Origin: Leptolyngbyaceae cyanobacterium M65_K2018_010
Lineage (GTDB): Bacteria; Cyanobacteriota; Cyanobacteriia; Phormidesmidales; Phormidesmidaceae
Direction of reading: 5' to 3'
Assembly: GCA_015295885.1 (NCBI GenBank)
Contig: DVEE01000072.1
Location: 1 to 11,811, forward strand
Length of the DNA stretch: 11,811 nt
Below the pieces are notes generated by a model. That model worked only from the letters and a program-made list of their open reading frames with translations. It searched no databases and was not told the origin of the DNA. The position numbers were made by a program, and so were the translations under genes. Below are positions 6,466-11,811 of this stretch, in pieces (position 1 is the stretch's first letter; each line of letters opens with the position of its first letter).

Positions 6466-6745
6466 GCCCACACTTAGCCGGCGCTTGGCTAGATTGGTAT
6501 GTAAGTCACTCAGACTTAAGGAAGCCCAGTTTTCTATTCGGTTCTAACCTCTCAGGAGCTTGAATCCAGCCGTGGTTCGTTAAGTTGCCAGGTTGAAGCG
6601 CCCACCATAGCCTGCAGCTTTAGAATTCTTTGATTACTCAGCAATCATCGGCCATTTTCAGAATAGGCATCGCTCTCAGTTTTGATTCAGCTATGGGCAT
6701 GGCAAAGCTCATTCCTGGGTTCAAGAGATGCCAGGTTATAGCGGA

Positions 6746-6763
6746 ATTTCACTCAGGTGAAAT
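6746..6763. repeat. Perfect inverted repeat upstream of the VOC gene
   Basis: ATTTCAC (6746-6752) and GTGAAAT (6757-6763) flank TCAG. It lies 79 bases before the VOC start codon, a reasonable place for an operator or a leader hairpin. Confidence 0.5.
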
Positions 6764-6842
6764 CCATCCTTTGGAGTTGAGGTCAAACTGTAGGGTGGGC
6801 CGGTGAAGTCTCCTACTTGAATAGGCCAGGAGGGAATCCGTC

Positions 6843-7247
6843 ATGATCTTGAAAGACGCTCAAATCACAACTATCTTGCCGGTCATTGATCTAGAGCGAG
6901 CCAAGGACTTTTATAACCACAAGCTGGGTCTAACCCCTATAGGTGCCAGCCCTGATGGGGATTACTTGTTCTCAAGTGGCGGTGGCGCCAAAATTAAACT
7001 CATTCACAAGGAAGAGGGTACTAAGGCCGAGCATACTGCGCTGAGTTTTGAAGTCAGCGATATTGGGGCAGCCATTGCAGAACTTGAGGGCCAAGGGGTC
7101 GTATTTGAAGATTATGATCTGCCCGAATTTAAGACTGAAAATCATGTTTGTGTTTTGGGTGCTGAGAAAGCGGCCTGGTTTGTTGATACCGAGGGGAATA
7201 TCCTGTGTATCCATGAGGCAATCCCCCCGGCGGTCAATGCTTCCTAG
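6843..7247 (+). CDS. VOC-superfamily (glyoxalase-like) protein
   Basis: The protein is 134 residues, a single vicinal-oxygen-chelate domain of two beta-alpha-beta-beta-beta modules. Module one is ILPVIDLERAKDFYNHKLGL (11-30) with the usual D-x-ERA-x-x-FY pattern, then the strand IKLIH. Module two runs from TALSFEVSDIGAAIAELEGQG (65-85) to WFVDTEGNILCIHE (112-125). At the places where metal-binding members have His or Glu, this protein seems to have Thr/Ala and Cys (C122 in GNILCI). It may not be a classic glyoxalase I, and its substrate is unknown. A strong ribosome site AGGAGGG (6828-6834) precedes the ATG by eight bases, unlike most neighbours. The gene is lower in GC than its surroundings, which hints at acquisition by transfer. 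Confidence 0.8.
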   Translation: MILKDAQITTILPVIDLERAKDFYNHKLGLTPIGASPDGDYLFSSGGGAKIKLIHKEEGTKAEHTALSFEVSDIGAAIAELEGQGVVFEDYDLPEFKTENHVCVLGAEKAAWFVDTEGNILCIHEAIPPAVNAS

Positions 7248-7353
7248 CAACCTCGCCACCCAAGTTGGCTTCAAAGGCCCTGGCCTGAGTCTTGCTCACT
7301 CCATAAACTCAAAAATCATGAATTGATCTCCTCGTCAATAGGCTCATTCACCT

Positions 7354-7728
7354 TTACTCAACGGTGGGTGGGGCGTTCAGGTTGATGCCTAATTCATCCT
7401 GCAGCCAGTTAATCACCTGCTGTCGTTCCCCCTCGGTCAGGTAAAACCGGCCGGTATAGCGAAGGCGATCATTGATGTCTTCCACATCTGCCAGGGTGAA
7501 GAGTCCGGCCACGGTAGCAATCGTGCAAAGGATATCGTCTTGGGCTTGCTGATCTAGGCCACCGTAGCGGTAGCGAGCAATGTACTGGCCCAGCTTGTCA
7601 AAGTCATAGCTCTCCTGGGCCAGCCGCTGCTTTTTGTCTTCGGGAATAGCTTCGCCGGCAACGATTTTGGCGTAATCGGTGTCTAACAGATCGAGGGGGA
7701 CGACTCTAGGCGGTTGATAACGACTCAA
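7354..7728 (-). CDS. Unrecognised small conserved-looking protein, TTG start
   Basis: I do not recognise this 124-residue protein. The start is TTG at 7728, supported by GAAGGAGG ending four bases upstream; no other in-frame ATG, GTG or TTG fits near the start, and there is no internal methionine. It is soluble and acidic, probably mostly helical, with no signal peptide or membrane segment. Visible blocks are PLDLLDTDYAKIVAGEAIPE (11-30), YDFDKLGQYIARYRYGG (41-57), a short hydrophobic helix ILCTIATVAGLFTLADVEDI (66-85), and RFYLTEGERQQVINWLQDEL (94-113). It has one cysteine (C68). Base and codon use match the ruvB and dnaA neighbours, so it is likely a genuine gene. It is downstream of def on the same strand with 196 bases between, and converges with the VOC gene. 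Confidence 0.7.
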   Translation of the reverse strand: MSRYQPPRVVPLDLLDTDYAKIVAGEAIPEDKKQRLAQESYDFDKLGQYIARYRYGGLDQQAQDDILCTIATVAGLFTLADVEDINDRLRYTGRFYLTEGERQQVINWLQDELGINLNAPPTVE

Positions 7729-7731
7729 ACG

Positions 7732-7739
7732 GCCTCCTT
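7732..7739 (-). promoter_or_regulatory. Strong ribosome site fixing a TTG start
   Basis: On the minus strand GAAGGAGG (7740-7733 region) ends four bases before TTG at 7728. It decides the start of the small protein, which has no in-frame ATG. Confidence 0.7.
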
Positions 7740-7870
7740 CGGCGATGGCCCCTGGGGGCGCTGAACCTGGCTAACGGTCGGGAATTTCAGCTTACCTGGC
7801 TGCTCTTGGGCCTATAGCATAGGTCAGAATACGGGGATGGCTAGTTTCTGTTGGATATTTTTCAGAAATG

Positions 7871-7911
7871 CCAGGGATTAGCTGCATTCTGGAATACCGT
7901 CTAGCCCCTGG
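7871..7911. repeat. Imperfect stem-loop after def
   Basis: CCAGGG (7871-7876) pairs with CCCTGG (7906-7911). The stem continues, after one A-C mismatch, with TTAG (7878-7881) against CTAG (7901-7904). It lies just beyond the def stop codon. A T-run follows only on the plus strand (7917-7921), so its use as a def terminator is doubtful. Confidence 0.35.
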
Positions 7912-7924
7912 GATGATTTTTCTC

Positions 7925-8482
7925 TTACAGAGAATGTAGCTCTAACCTCTGGTAGGCCTCCTCCGAAAGGAGGTCTGTACCCTCTTTCAATCGATCTAAA
8001 AACACCGTACCCTCCAAATGGTCGTACTCATGCTGAACAATGCGTGCAATAAACCCCTGCCACACCTGGCACCGTGGCTGGCCCCAGCGGTCTAGGTATG
8101 CCACTTCTACCTCAGCGGCCCGAGGTACCTGGCCCCGGAGCCCAGGCACACTCAAGCAGCCTTCCCAGCCGTTCTCCGTTTCATCGCTCAGGGCCACCAG
8201 GCGGGGATTAATCAGAACCGTCGGAGCCATGGTAGGGGCATCGGGGTAGCGCAGGGTAGGGCGAGAGGCAACGACCACAATCCGAGCTGCCCAGCCCACT
8301 TGAGGGGCAGCAATGCCCACTCCATGGGCCGTTGTCATCAGGGTGAGCAAGTCATCGATGAATCGCTGCACCGGGGGATCCTGGGGATCTGAAACGACCT
8401 GGGATCGCTGCCTTAGCAGCGGATGGCCCAGGGTCAGCAGAGCCAGGGAGGCGGGTTGGGAGCAGCGGGAGGCAGGAGACAT
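7925..8482 (-). CDS. def: Peptide deformylase
   Basis: This metalloenzyme removes the formyl group from the N-terminal methionine of new proteins. All three family motifs are intact: GVGIAAPQVG (54-63); EGCLS (107-111), whose C109 is a metal ligand; and QHEYDHLEG (150-158), with ligands H151 and H155 and catalytic E152. From the ATG at 8482 the protein has 185 residues, normal for a bacterial type with a short N-terminal extension. The frame remains open up to a TTG at 8515, which would add 11 residues, but no ribosome site favours it. The ATG lacks a strong ribosome site too. The gene is divergent from dnaA, and the 289 bases between them should hold both promoters. Confidence 0.96.
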   Translation of the reverse strand: MSPASRCSQPASLALLTLGHPLLRQRSQVVSDPQDPPVQRFIDDLLTLMTTAHGVGIAAPQVGWAARIVVVASRPTLRYPDAPTMAPTVLINPRLVALSDETENGWEGCLSVPGLRGQVPRAAEVEVAYLDRWGQPRCQVWQGFIARIVQHEYDHLEGTVFLDRLKEGTDLLSEEAYQRLELHSL

Positions 8483-8646
8483 AGTGGTTGGTTTAGACGG
8501 CCTAGGTAACTGCAATCGACCTTAAGCCAAGGATATACTCTTCTTCATAATTCTGAGGGGCTATGACTAAAGTCGGTAAAGAACGCTATATATGGGCACC
8601 TATTACTCTTCCAGTCGTATATCTAGTACTCTATAGATCCGGAAAT

Positions 8647-8722
8647 CGCCAACCCTGGCGGGATCACTTCCGTCTGAGCGCTGGATCCATCCCCTGATGG
8701 GTTCAGCCGTCGGATGGGTTCA
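8647..8722 (+). promoter_or_regulatory. Structured dnaA leader: two hairpins and a direct repeat
   Basis: CGCCA (8647-8651) pairs with TGGCG (8656-8660). GGATCCATC (8683-8691) pairs with GATGGGTTC (8696-8704), with two G-T pairs, around CCCT. The ten bases GATGGGTTCA occur twice, at 8696-8705 and 8713-8722, 17 bases apart. The second copy could compete for the same partner. No clear -35/-10 pair could be fixed in this region. Confidence 0.4.
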
Positions 8723-8771
8723 TCTGCCGATTACATTCTTGAAAATCATCACACTATTTATGAGGTACGCC

Positions 8772-10151
8772 GTGGACCAGCCCCTAAATCGGCTGTGGGA
8801 AGAGGTGCTCGGACAACTCCAAAAGCAACTCAGCCATCCCACCTTTGAAACCTGGATTAAATCGGCTCAACCTCGGGCCTTGGATGATAGCACCCTGGTT
8901 ATCTCTACGCCCAACCCCTTTGCCCGCAATTGGGTACAAAAGCATTACCTGCCCCAGATTGCCCAGGTGGTGCAGCAGGTGGCCGGTCGGCCCCTAGAAG
9001 TCCAAGTCACGGTCACCCCGGAGGGCGAAGAACCTCCCGTTCCTGCCCCAGCAGTCGATAGTCAGTGGCCCAATCCTGCCCCCCTGCCCCGACCTGCAGA
9101 GCCTGAGGCCGTCGATCTTCCCCGGACGGAATACAACAATCTCAACCCTAAGGCGGTATTTTCTCGCTTTGTGGTGGGCTCCAACAACCGCATGGCCCAT
9201 GCCGCGGCCCTGGCCGTGGCGGAAGCTCCCGGACGGGAATTTAACCCTCTCTTTCTCTGTGGCGGGGTCGGTTTGGGTAAAACCCACCTAATGCAAGCCA
9301 TTGGCCACTACCGCCAGGAAATTGATCGCCAAGCTCGGGTGGCCTATGTGTCGACCGAGCAGTTCACCAATGAACTGATTGCCGCCATCCGCAAAGATAG
9401 TATGCAGCACTTCCGATCCCACTATCGGGACGTGGATATTCTGCTGGTGGATGACATTCAGTTTATCGAGGGGAAGGAATATACCCAGGAGGAGTTTTTC
9501 CATACCTTCAACACCCTCCATGAGGCGGGCAAACAAATTGTGCTGGCGGCCGATCGCCCCCCCCACCAGATAGTGCGACTGCAAGACCGTTTGATTTCTC
9601 GGTTTTCCATGGGGCTGATTGCCGATATTCAGCCGCCGGACTTTGAAACCCGGATCGCGATTTTGCAAAAAAAGGCCGAATACGAGCAGGTCCAACTGCC
9701 CCGCGAGGCGATTGAGTATATCGCCTCCAGCTATACCTCCAATATCCGTGAACTTGAAGGGGCCCTGATTCGGGCGATCGCCTATACCTCTATCTCGGGT
9801 CTGCCCATGACCGTTGAGCACCTGAGTACCGTACTCGCCCCCGCCCATGAAAAAATGGTGGCCTCTCCCAGTGCGGTGATGATGGCCGTGGCGGAGCATT
9901 TTCAGGTCTCCGTCGATGACCTGAAAGGTGCCTCCCGACGGCGAGAAATTAGTCAAGCCCGCCAGATGGGGATGTATCTCATGCGCCAGCACACGGATTT
10001 AAGCCTGCCTAAAATTGGTGATGAATTTGGTGGCAAAGATCACACCACGGTGCTTTACAGCTGTAGCAAGGTGGAAAAGCAACTGAAGCGGGATTTGGAC
10101 CTAGCGCAAACGGTTCGGCAGTTGAGCGATCGCATTAACCTGGCAGGTTGA
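8772..10151 (+). CDS. dnaA: Chromosomal replication initiator DnaA
   Basis: DnaA binds origin boxes and melts DNA to start replication. From GTG 8772 it is 459 residues. Domain I (about 1-75) includes RLWEEVLGQL and PTFETWIKSA. A short Pro-rich domain II (about 84-112) follows, then the AAA+ domain with Walker A GGVGLGKTH (164-172), Walker B ILLVDDIQF (223-231) and arginine finger R277 in LISRFSMG. Domain IV carries the DnaA signature, including GGKDHTTVLY (420-429). The frame is open from ATG 8697 and another ATG at 8760, but GTG 8772 is preferred: GAGG (8762-8765) lies six bases upstream, and VDQPLNRLW aligns with the start of other cyanobacterial DnaA proteins as I recall them. Two HIP1 sites lie inside. 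No DnaA boxes were seen nearby, so the origin may be elsewhere. Confidence 0.97.
   Translation: MDQPLNRLWEEVLGQLQKQLSHPTFETWIKSAQPRALDDSTLVISTPNPFARNWVQKHYLPQIAQVVQQVAGRPLEVQVTVTPEGEEPPVPAPAVDSQWPNPAPLPRPAEPEAVDLPRTEYNNLNPKAVFSRFVVGSNNRMAHAAALAVAEAPGREFNPLFLCGGVGLGKTHLMQAIGHYRQEIDRQARVAYVSTEQFTNELIAAIRKDSMQHFRSHYRDVDILLVDDIQFIEGKEYTQEEFFHTFNTLHEAGKQIVLAADRPPHQIVRLQDRLISRFSMGLIADIQPPDFETRIAILQKKAEYEQVQLPREAIEYIASSYTSNIRELEGALIRAIAYTSISGLPMTVEHLSTVLAPAHEKMVASPSAVMMAVAEHFQVSVDDLKGASRRREISQARQMGMYLMRQHTDLSLPKIGDEFGGKDHTTVLYSCSKVEKQLKRDLDLAQTVRQLSDRINLAG
9774..9781. repeat. HIP1 octamer GCGATCGC
   Basis: This exact copy in dnaA has the full decamer context GGCGATCGCC. Confidence 0.8.
10126..10133. 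repeat. HIP1 octamer GCGATCGC
   Basis: This exact copy lies close to the 3' end of dnaA, 18 bases before the stop codon ends. Confidence 0.8.
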
Positions 10152-10241
10152 GACAGACAGCATTAGCCCGCTGCTATCTGGGCCTTGGGGATGGGTAGAC
10201 TCTCAGAGAGCCCAGAGGAGGGCTGACTGCAACGCACTCCT

Positions 10242-10279
10242 AGGCCAGGGCAACCTGTGGCCAGTCTCGCCCCTGGCCT
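10242..10279 (+). terminator. Strong stem-loop downstream of dnaA
   Basis: AGGCCA-GGGC (10242-10251) pairs with GCCC-C-TGGCCT (10269-10279): ten pairs with one bulged C and a 17-base loop. It lies 90 bases after the dnaA stop. A smaller hairpin AGCCC/GGGCT (10209-10224) precedes it. No T-run follows, so it is a candidate terminator or RNA-end stabiliser rather than a textbook intrinsic terminator. Confidence 0.45.
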
Positions 10280-10358
10280 CCTTGGCTGGGAAGTGAGCGA
10301 AGTCCCCTAGACTCTCCTATGATGAGGTTCAATAGGTAAGTATTTTCAACGAAGTAAT

Positions 10359-10790
10359 GTGATTACCCTGTCATTGTTGCATCCCCTCCATAAAACCCTG
10401 GTACAAAGTTGGTCCTTTGACCAAGAACCGATGATCCGGATTGGTCGCTCCAGTGATAACCACGTCATTCTTTACAGTGCCGTCGTCTCTCGGTATCACG
10501 TTGAGATTCACCGCCAGGATGCTGGTTGGACCATCAAAAGCCTGGGGACTAACGGCACCTATTTAAATGGCAAACGCATTGTTGAAACGCCCGTGGAAGA
10601 CGGCATGGTGATTCGTTTAGCCCGTTCTGGACCCAATATTCAGATCAATACCACCGAAGAGCAACGAGATCCGCTGCAGGACCTCCTCCTCAATAGCCAG
10701 CAGCGGGAGGAAGGCACCTTTGTGGATGGTCAACCGGAAGACTCACCCCCTGCCACCTCACCCAACCAAACCACGTTGATTAATTCCTAG
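10359..10790 (+). CDS. FHA-domain protein (phosphothreonine-binding)
   Basis: The 143-residue protein starts at GTG 10359 (the ATG at 10357 is out of frame and runs straight into TGA). An FHA domain fills about 1-97. The phosphopeptide-binding residues are all visible: IRIGRSSDNHV (26-36, with G29 and R30), SRYH (44-47) and LGTNGTYLNGKRI (62-74, with N65-G66-T67 and N70-G71). FHA domains bind phosphothreonine, usually made by Hanks-type kinases. The tail (98-143) is acidic and Thr/Ser/Pro-rich and contains GTFVD (119-123). Thr120 with Asp at +3 fits the pTxxD preference of many FHA domains, so self-binding after phosphorylation is possible (inference). There is no membrane segment. The gene is 14 bases upstream of the LRAT-like gene, so one transcript is likely. 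A TATGAT at 10318-10323 could be a -10, but no good -35 is seen. Confidence 0.88.
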   Translation: MITLSLLHPLHKTLVQSWSFDQEPMIRIGRSSDNHVILYSAVVSRYHVEIHRQDAGWTIKSLGTNGTYLNGKRIVETPVEDGMVIRLARSGPNIQINTTEEQRDPLQDLLLNSQQREEGTFVDGQPEDSPPATSPNQTTLINS

Positions 10791-10804
10791 ATTTTTCCGG
10801 TGCC

Positions 10805-11521
10805 ATGGCCAGAAGCGACCAAATTTATGTGATGCGACCCCTGGTTGGCATTGACGGGGTCTATCAGCACCACGGTATAGACTACGGCGATGGTACCATC
10901 ATCCACTACCGTAAAACGGGGGATGAGGCCGTCATTGCTCGCACCAGCCTGGACACCTTTTCCTGGGGGCAGCCGATCTATCCGGTGTCTCACCCGATGG
11001 TTGATCCCCCCGATGTGGTGATTGGGCGGGCCGAAAGTCGCCTGGGAGAACGCCAATACGATCTGCTGTTTAATAACTGTGAGCATTTTGCCACCTGGTG
11101 TAAAACCGGCCGACGGGAAAGTGCCCAGTTGGCTAGCTTTGGCCTGCGGCTCAATCAGCTCAACTTGCCTGAGTTGCGGCGCTGGGCCGCCGGGGCTAAC
11201 CGCACCCATTCTCCAGAACAGGCCCTGGTTGAGTTTCGCCAGGCCCTAGGAGATATTGCCGTCGCCTATCAAACTACCCTGACAGATCAACAGGCCACCC
11301 AGCAGGAGGTGGAAACCTGGCATCGGGTAGCCCAACGGGCCCTAGCCCAGGACCGAGAAGACCTAGCCCGAGCCGCCTTGCACCGCAAAGTGACGGCCCA
11401 AAAGCGCGTAGACCAACTGACCCAGCAACTGCAGGAGTTGGTGGATTTGGAGCTGTCGTTACAGCGCCATCGAGAAATCGCTGAACGGCGGTCCTGGGAT
11501 GTGCTCCCGGACCGTTACTGA
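10805..11521 (+). CDS. LRAT-like (NlpC/P60-superfamily) protein with PspA-like helical tail
   Basis: The 238-residue protein has two parts. Residues 1-100 match the LRAT/HRASLS fold: HHGIDYGDG (22-30) and IIHY (32-35) supply H22 and H34, and NNCEHFATWC (90-99) supplies the Cys C92. This Cys-His-His set is complete, so acyl transfer or phospholipid hydrolysis is plausible. Residues 136-228 are a charged coiled coil; ETWHRVAQRALAQDREDLAR (170-189) followed by AALHRK (190-195) resembles the PspA/Vipp1 signature W..RA..AL..G.EDLAR.AL.RK. A linker with RLNQLNLPELRRW lies between. There is no signal peptide, so it is probably cytosolic or membrane-peripheral. The real substrate is unknown. The ATG has no clear ribosome site and may depend on coupling to the FHA gene. 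Its stop codon lies within the 3' end of the opposite gene. Confidence 0.8.
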   Translation: MARSDQIYVMRPLVGIDGVYQHHGIDYGDGTIIHYRKTGDEAVIARTSLDTFSWGQPIYPVSHPMVDPPDVVIGRAESRLGERQYDLLFNNCEHFATWCKTGRRESAQLASFGLRLNQLNLPELRRWAAGANRTHSPEQALVEFRQALGDIAVAYQTTLTDQQATQQEVETWHRVAQRALAQDREDLARAALHRKVTAQKRVDQLTQQLQELVDLELSLQRHREIAERRSWDVLPDRY

Positions 11522-11811
11522 CCTGCCACCCACAGCACAGACTTAACCGGCCGTTGCACCACTTCCCCCGCCGAGTTAAGGCGGCCGTAGTAGGTTGTAC
11601 CCCCATACACCAGGGTAGAGGAACTGCCCCCATCCAGATTCAAGGCCTGGGTAATGCCCCGATCCTTGAGAAAAGTCGCCAGTTCTGGCAAGCTCAGGCC
11701 AGCGGGGGTAACCCCCGGAACCTGGGCCACCATGACCATGACCAGGCTGCCATCGGCTTTCAACCCCAGGGCTGAGCGGGCGTTGGCGGAGTCATGGCCG
11801 AGGGCGGCGGA
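11515..11811 (-). CDS. Phosphodiester glycosidase family protein, C-terminal part
   Basis: Only the last 98 codons are in the window; the frame stays open to the right edge, so the start lies outside. The residues SANARSALGLKADGSLVMVM lead into LSLPELATFLKDRGITQALN and then LDGGSSSTLVYGG. That order (ARTALG-like block, ELA..L...G...A..LDGG.SS.L) is typical of the NAGPA/phosphodiester glycosidase domain (DUF2233). Known members uncover N-acetylglucosamine-1-phosphodiesters, and bacterial relatives act on exported or cell-wall sugars. The end VVQRPVKSVLWVAGQ is the usual closing strand. Any signal peptide would be in the missing part. Its stop codon (11515-11517) lies inside the convergent LRAT-like gene, giving a seven-base overlap. 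Confidence 0.85.
   Translation of the reverse strand, partial: SAALGHDSANARSALGLKADGSLVMVMVAQVPGVTPAGLSLPELATFLKDRGITQALNLDGGSSSTLVYGGTTYYGRLNSAGEVVQRPVKSVLWVAGQ

Larger units (their letters stand above)
6403..6842. other. 440-base non-coding stretch upstream of the VOC gene
   Basis: No supported gene lies here. The composition is clearly lower in GC than the flanking operon. It contains two perfect inverted repeats (6444-6465 and 6746-6763) and a good ribosome site for the next gene. A 58-codon open frame at 6630-6806 looks like chance. A small RNA or long leader is possible, but nothing shows it directly. Confidence 0.5.

Noticed and set aside
6630..6806. A 58-codon plus-strand frame starting TTG in the long non-coding stretch.
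   Set aside because: No ribosome site, no family resemblance, and it spans the inverted repeat at 6746-6763; its length is expected by chance.
7275..7286. AGGCCCTGGCCT after the VOC gene as a terminator hairpin.
   Set aside because: The loop would have only two bases and no T-run follows.
8563..8697. A 44-codon frame before dnaA with GAGGGG two bases from its ATG and its stop overlapping the ATG at 8697 (TGATG).
   Set aside because: The spacing of the ribosome site is too short, codon use (ATA, AGA, CTA, GTA) is unlike that of the neighbours, the peptide has no recognisable feature, and the overlapped ATG is not the preferred dnaA start.
9288..9992. A long open frame opposite dnaA.
   Set aside because: It is the antisense shadow of a clear DnaA coding region in GC-rich DNA and encodes a His/Gly-rich sequence with no family features.
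10152..10358. Possible replication origin beside dnaA.
   Set aside because: No TTATCCACA or TTTTCCACA boxes or AT-rich unwinding region were seen here or upstream of dnaA; many cyanobacteria do not keep the origin next to dnaA.

Overview
The window looks like a chromosomal piece of a freshwater- or terrestrial-type cyanobacterium with a moderately high GC content. The evidence is four copies of the cyanobacterial HIP1 palindrome GCGATCGC, a signal-peptide pentapeptide-repeat protein of the thylakoid-lumen type, a cytosolic pentapeptide protein, a tandem universal stress protein of cyanobacterial type, and a DnaA whose N-terminus resembles those of filamentous cyanobacteria. No phage, transposon, CRISPR array or rRNA is visible.

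Layout. Positions 1-153 carry no gene but end in a good sigma70-type promoter for tRNA-Gln(TTG) at 154-225. On the minus strand follow a lumenal pentapeptide protein (252-758) and, upstream of it, a hotdog thioesterase (823-1233). A two-domain universal stress protein (1435-2289, plus) converges on ruvB (2351-3532, minus). Diverging from ruvB is a plus-strand run that may be one operon: cytosolic pentapeptide protein (3731-4243), Nol1/Nop2/Sun-type RNA cytosine methyltransferase (4273-5238), DCC-family thiol protein (5304-5798) and a Nudix-fold protein with a decayed Nudix box (5827-6402). A 440-base non-coding stretch with two perfect inverted repeats leads to a VOC/glyoxalase-like gene (6843-7247) of lower GC. 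A small unrecognised protein with a TTG start (7354-7728) and peptide deformylase (7925-8482) lie on the minus strand, divergent from dnaA (8772-10151, GTG start). After dnaA come a strong stem-loop, an FHA-domain protein (10359-10790) and, 14 bases later, an LRAT-like protein with a PspA/Vipp1-like helical tail (10805-11521). Its end overlaps the end of a convergent phosphodiester glycosidase gene that runs off the right edge.

How the genes relate. Most are housekeeping: replication initiation (dnaA), recombination (ruvB), N-terminal maturation (def), translation (tRNA, RNA methyltransferase) and stress (USP). The most unusual unit is the FHA plus LRAT-PspA-like pair. A phosphothreonine-binding module sits next to a lipid-acting Cys/His/His enzyme fold fused to a helical segment resembling membrane-stress proteins, which suggests a phosphorylation-linked membrane or lipid response; that function is inference. 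Several starts were reassigned from the sequence: ruvB (an upstream promoter overlaps the longer reading frame), dnaA, def, the lumenal pentapeptide protein and the DCC protein.
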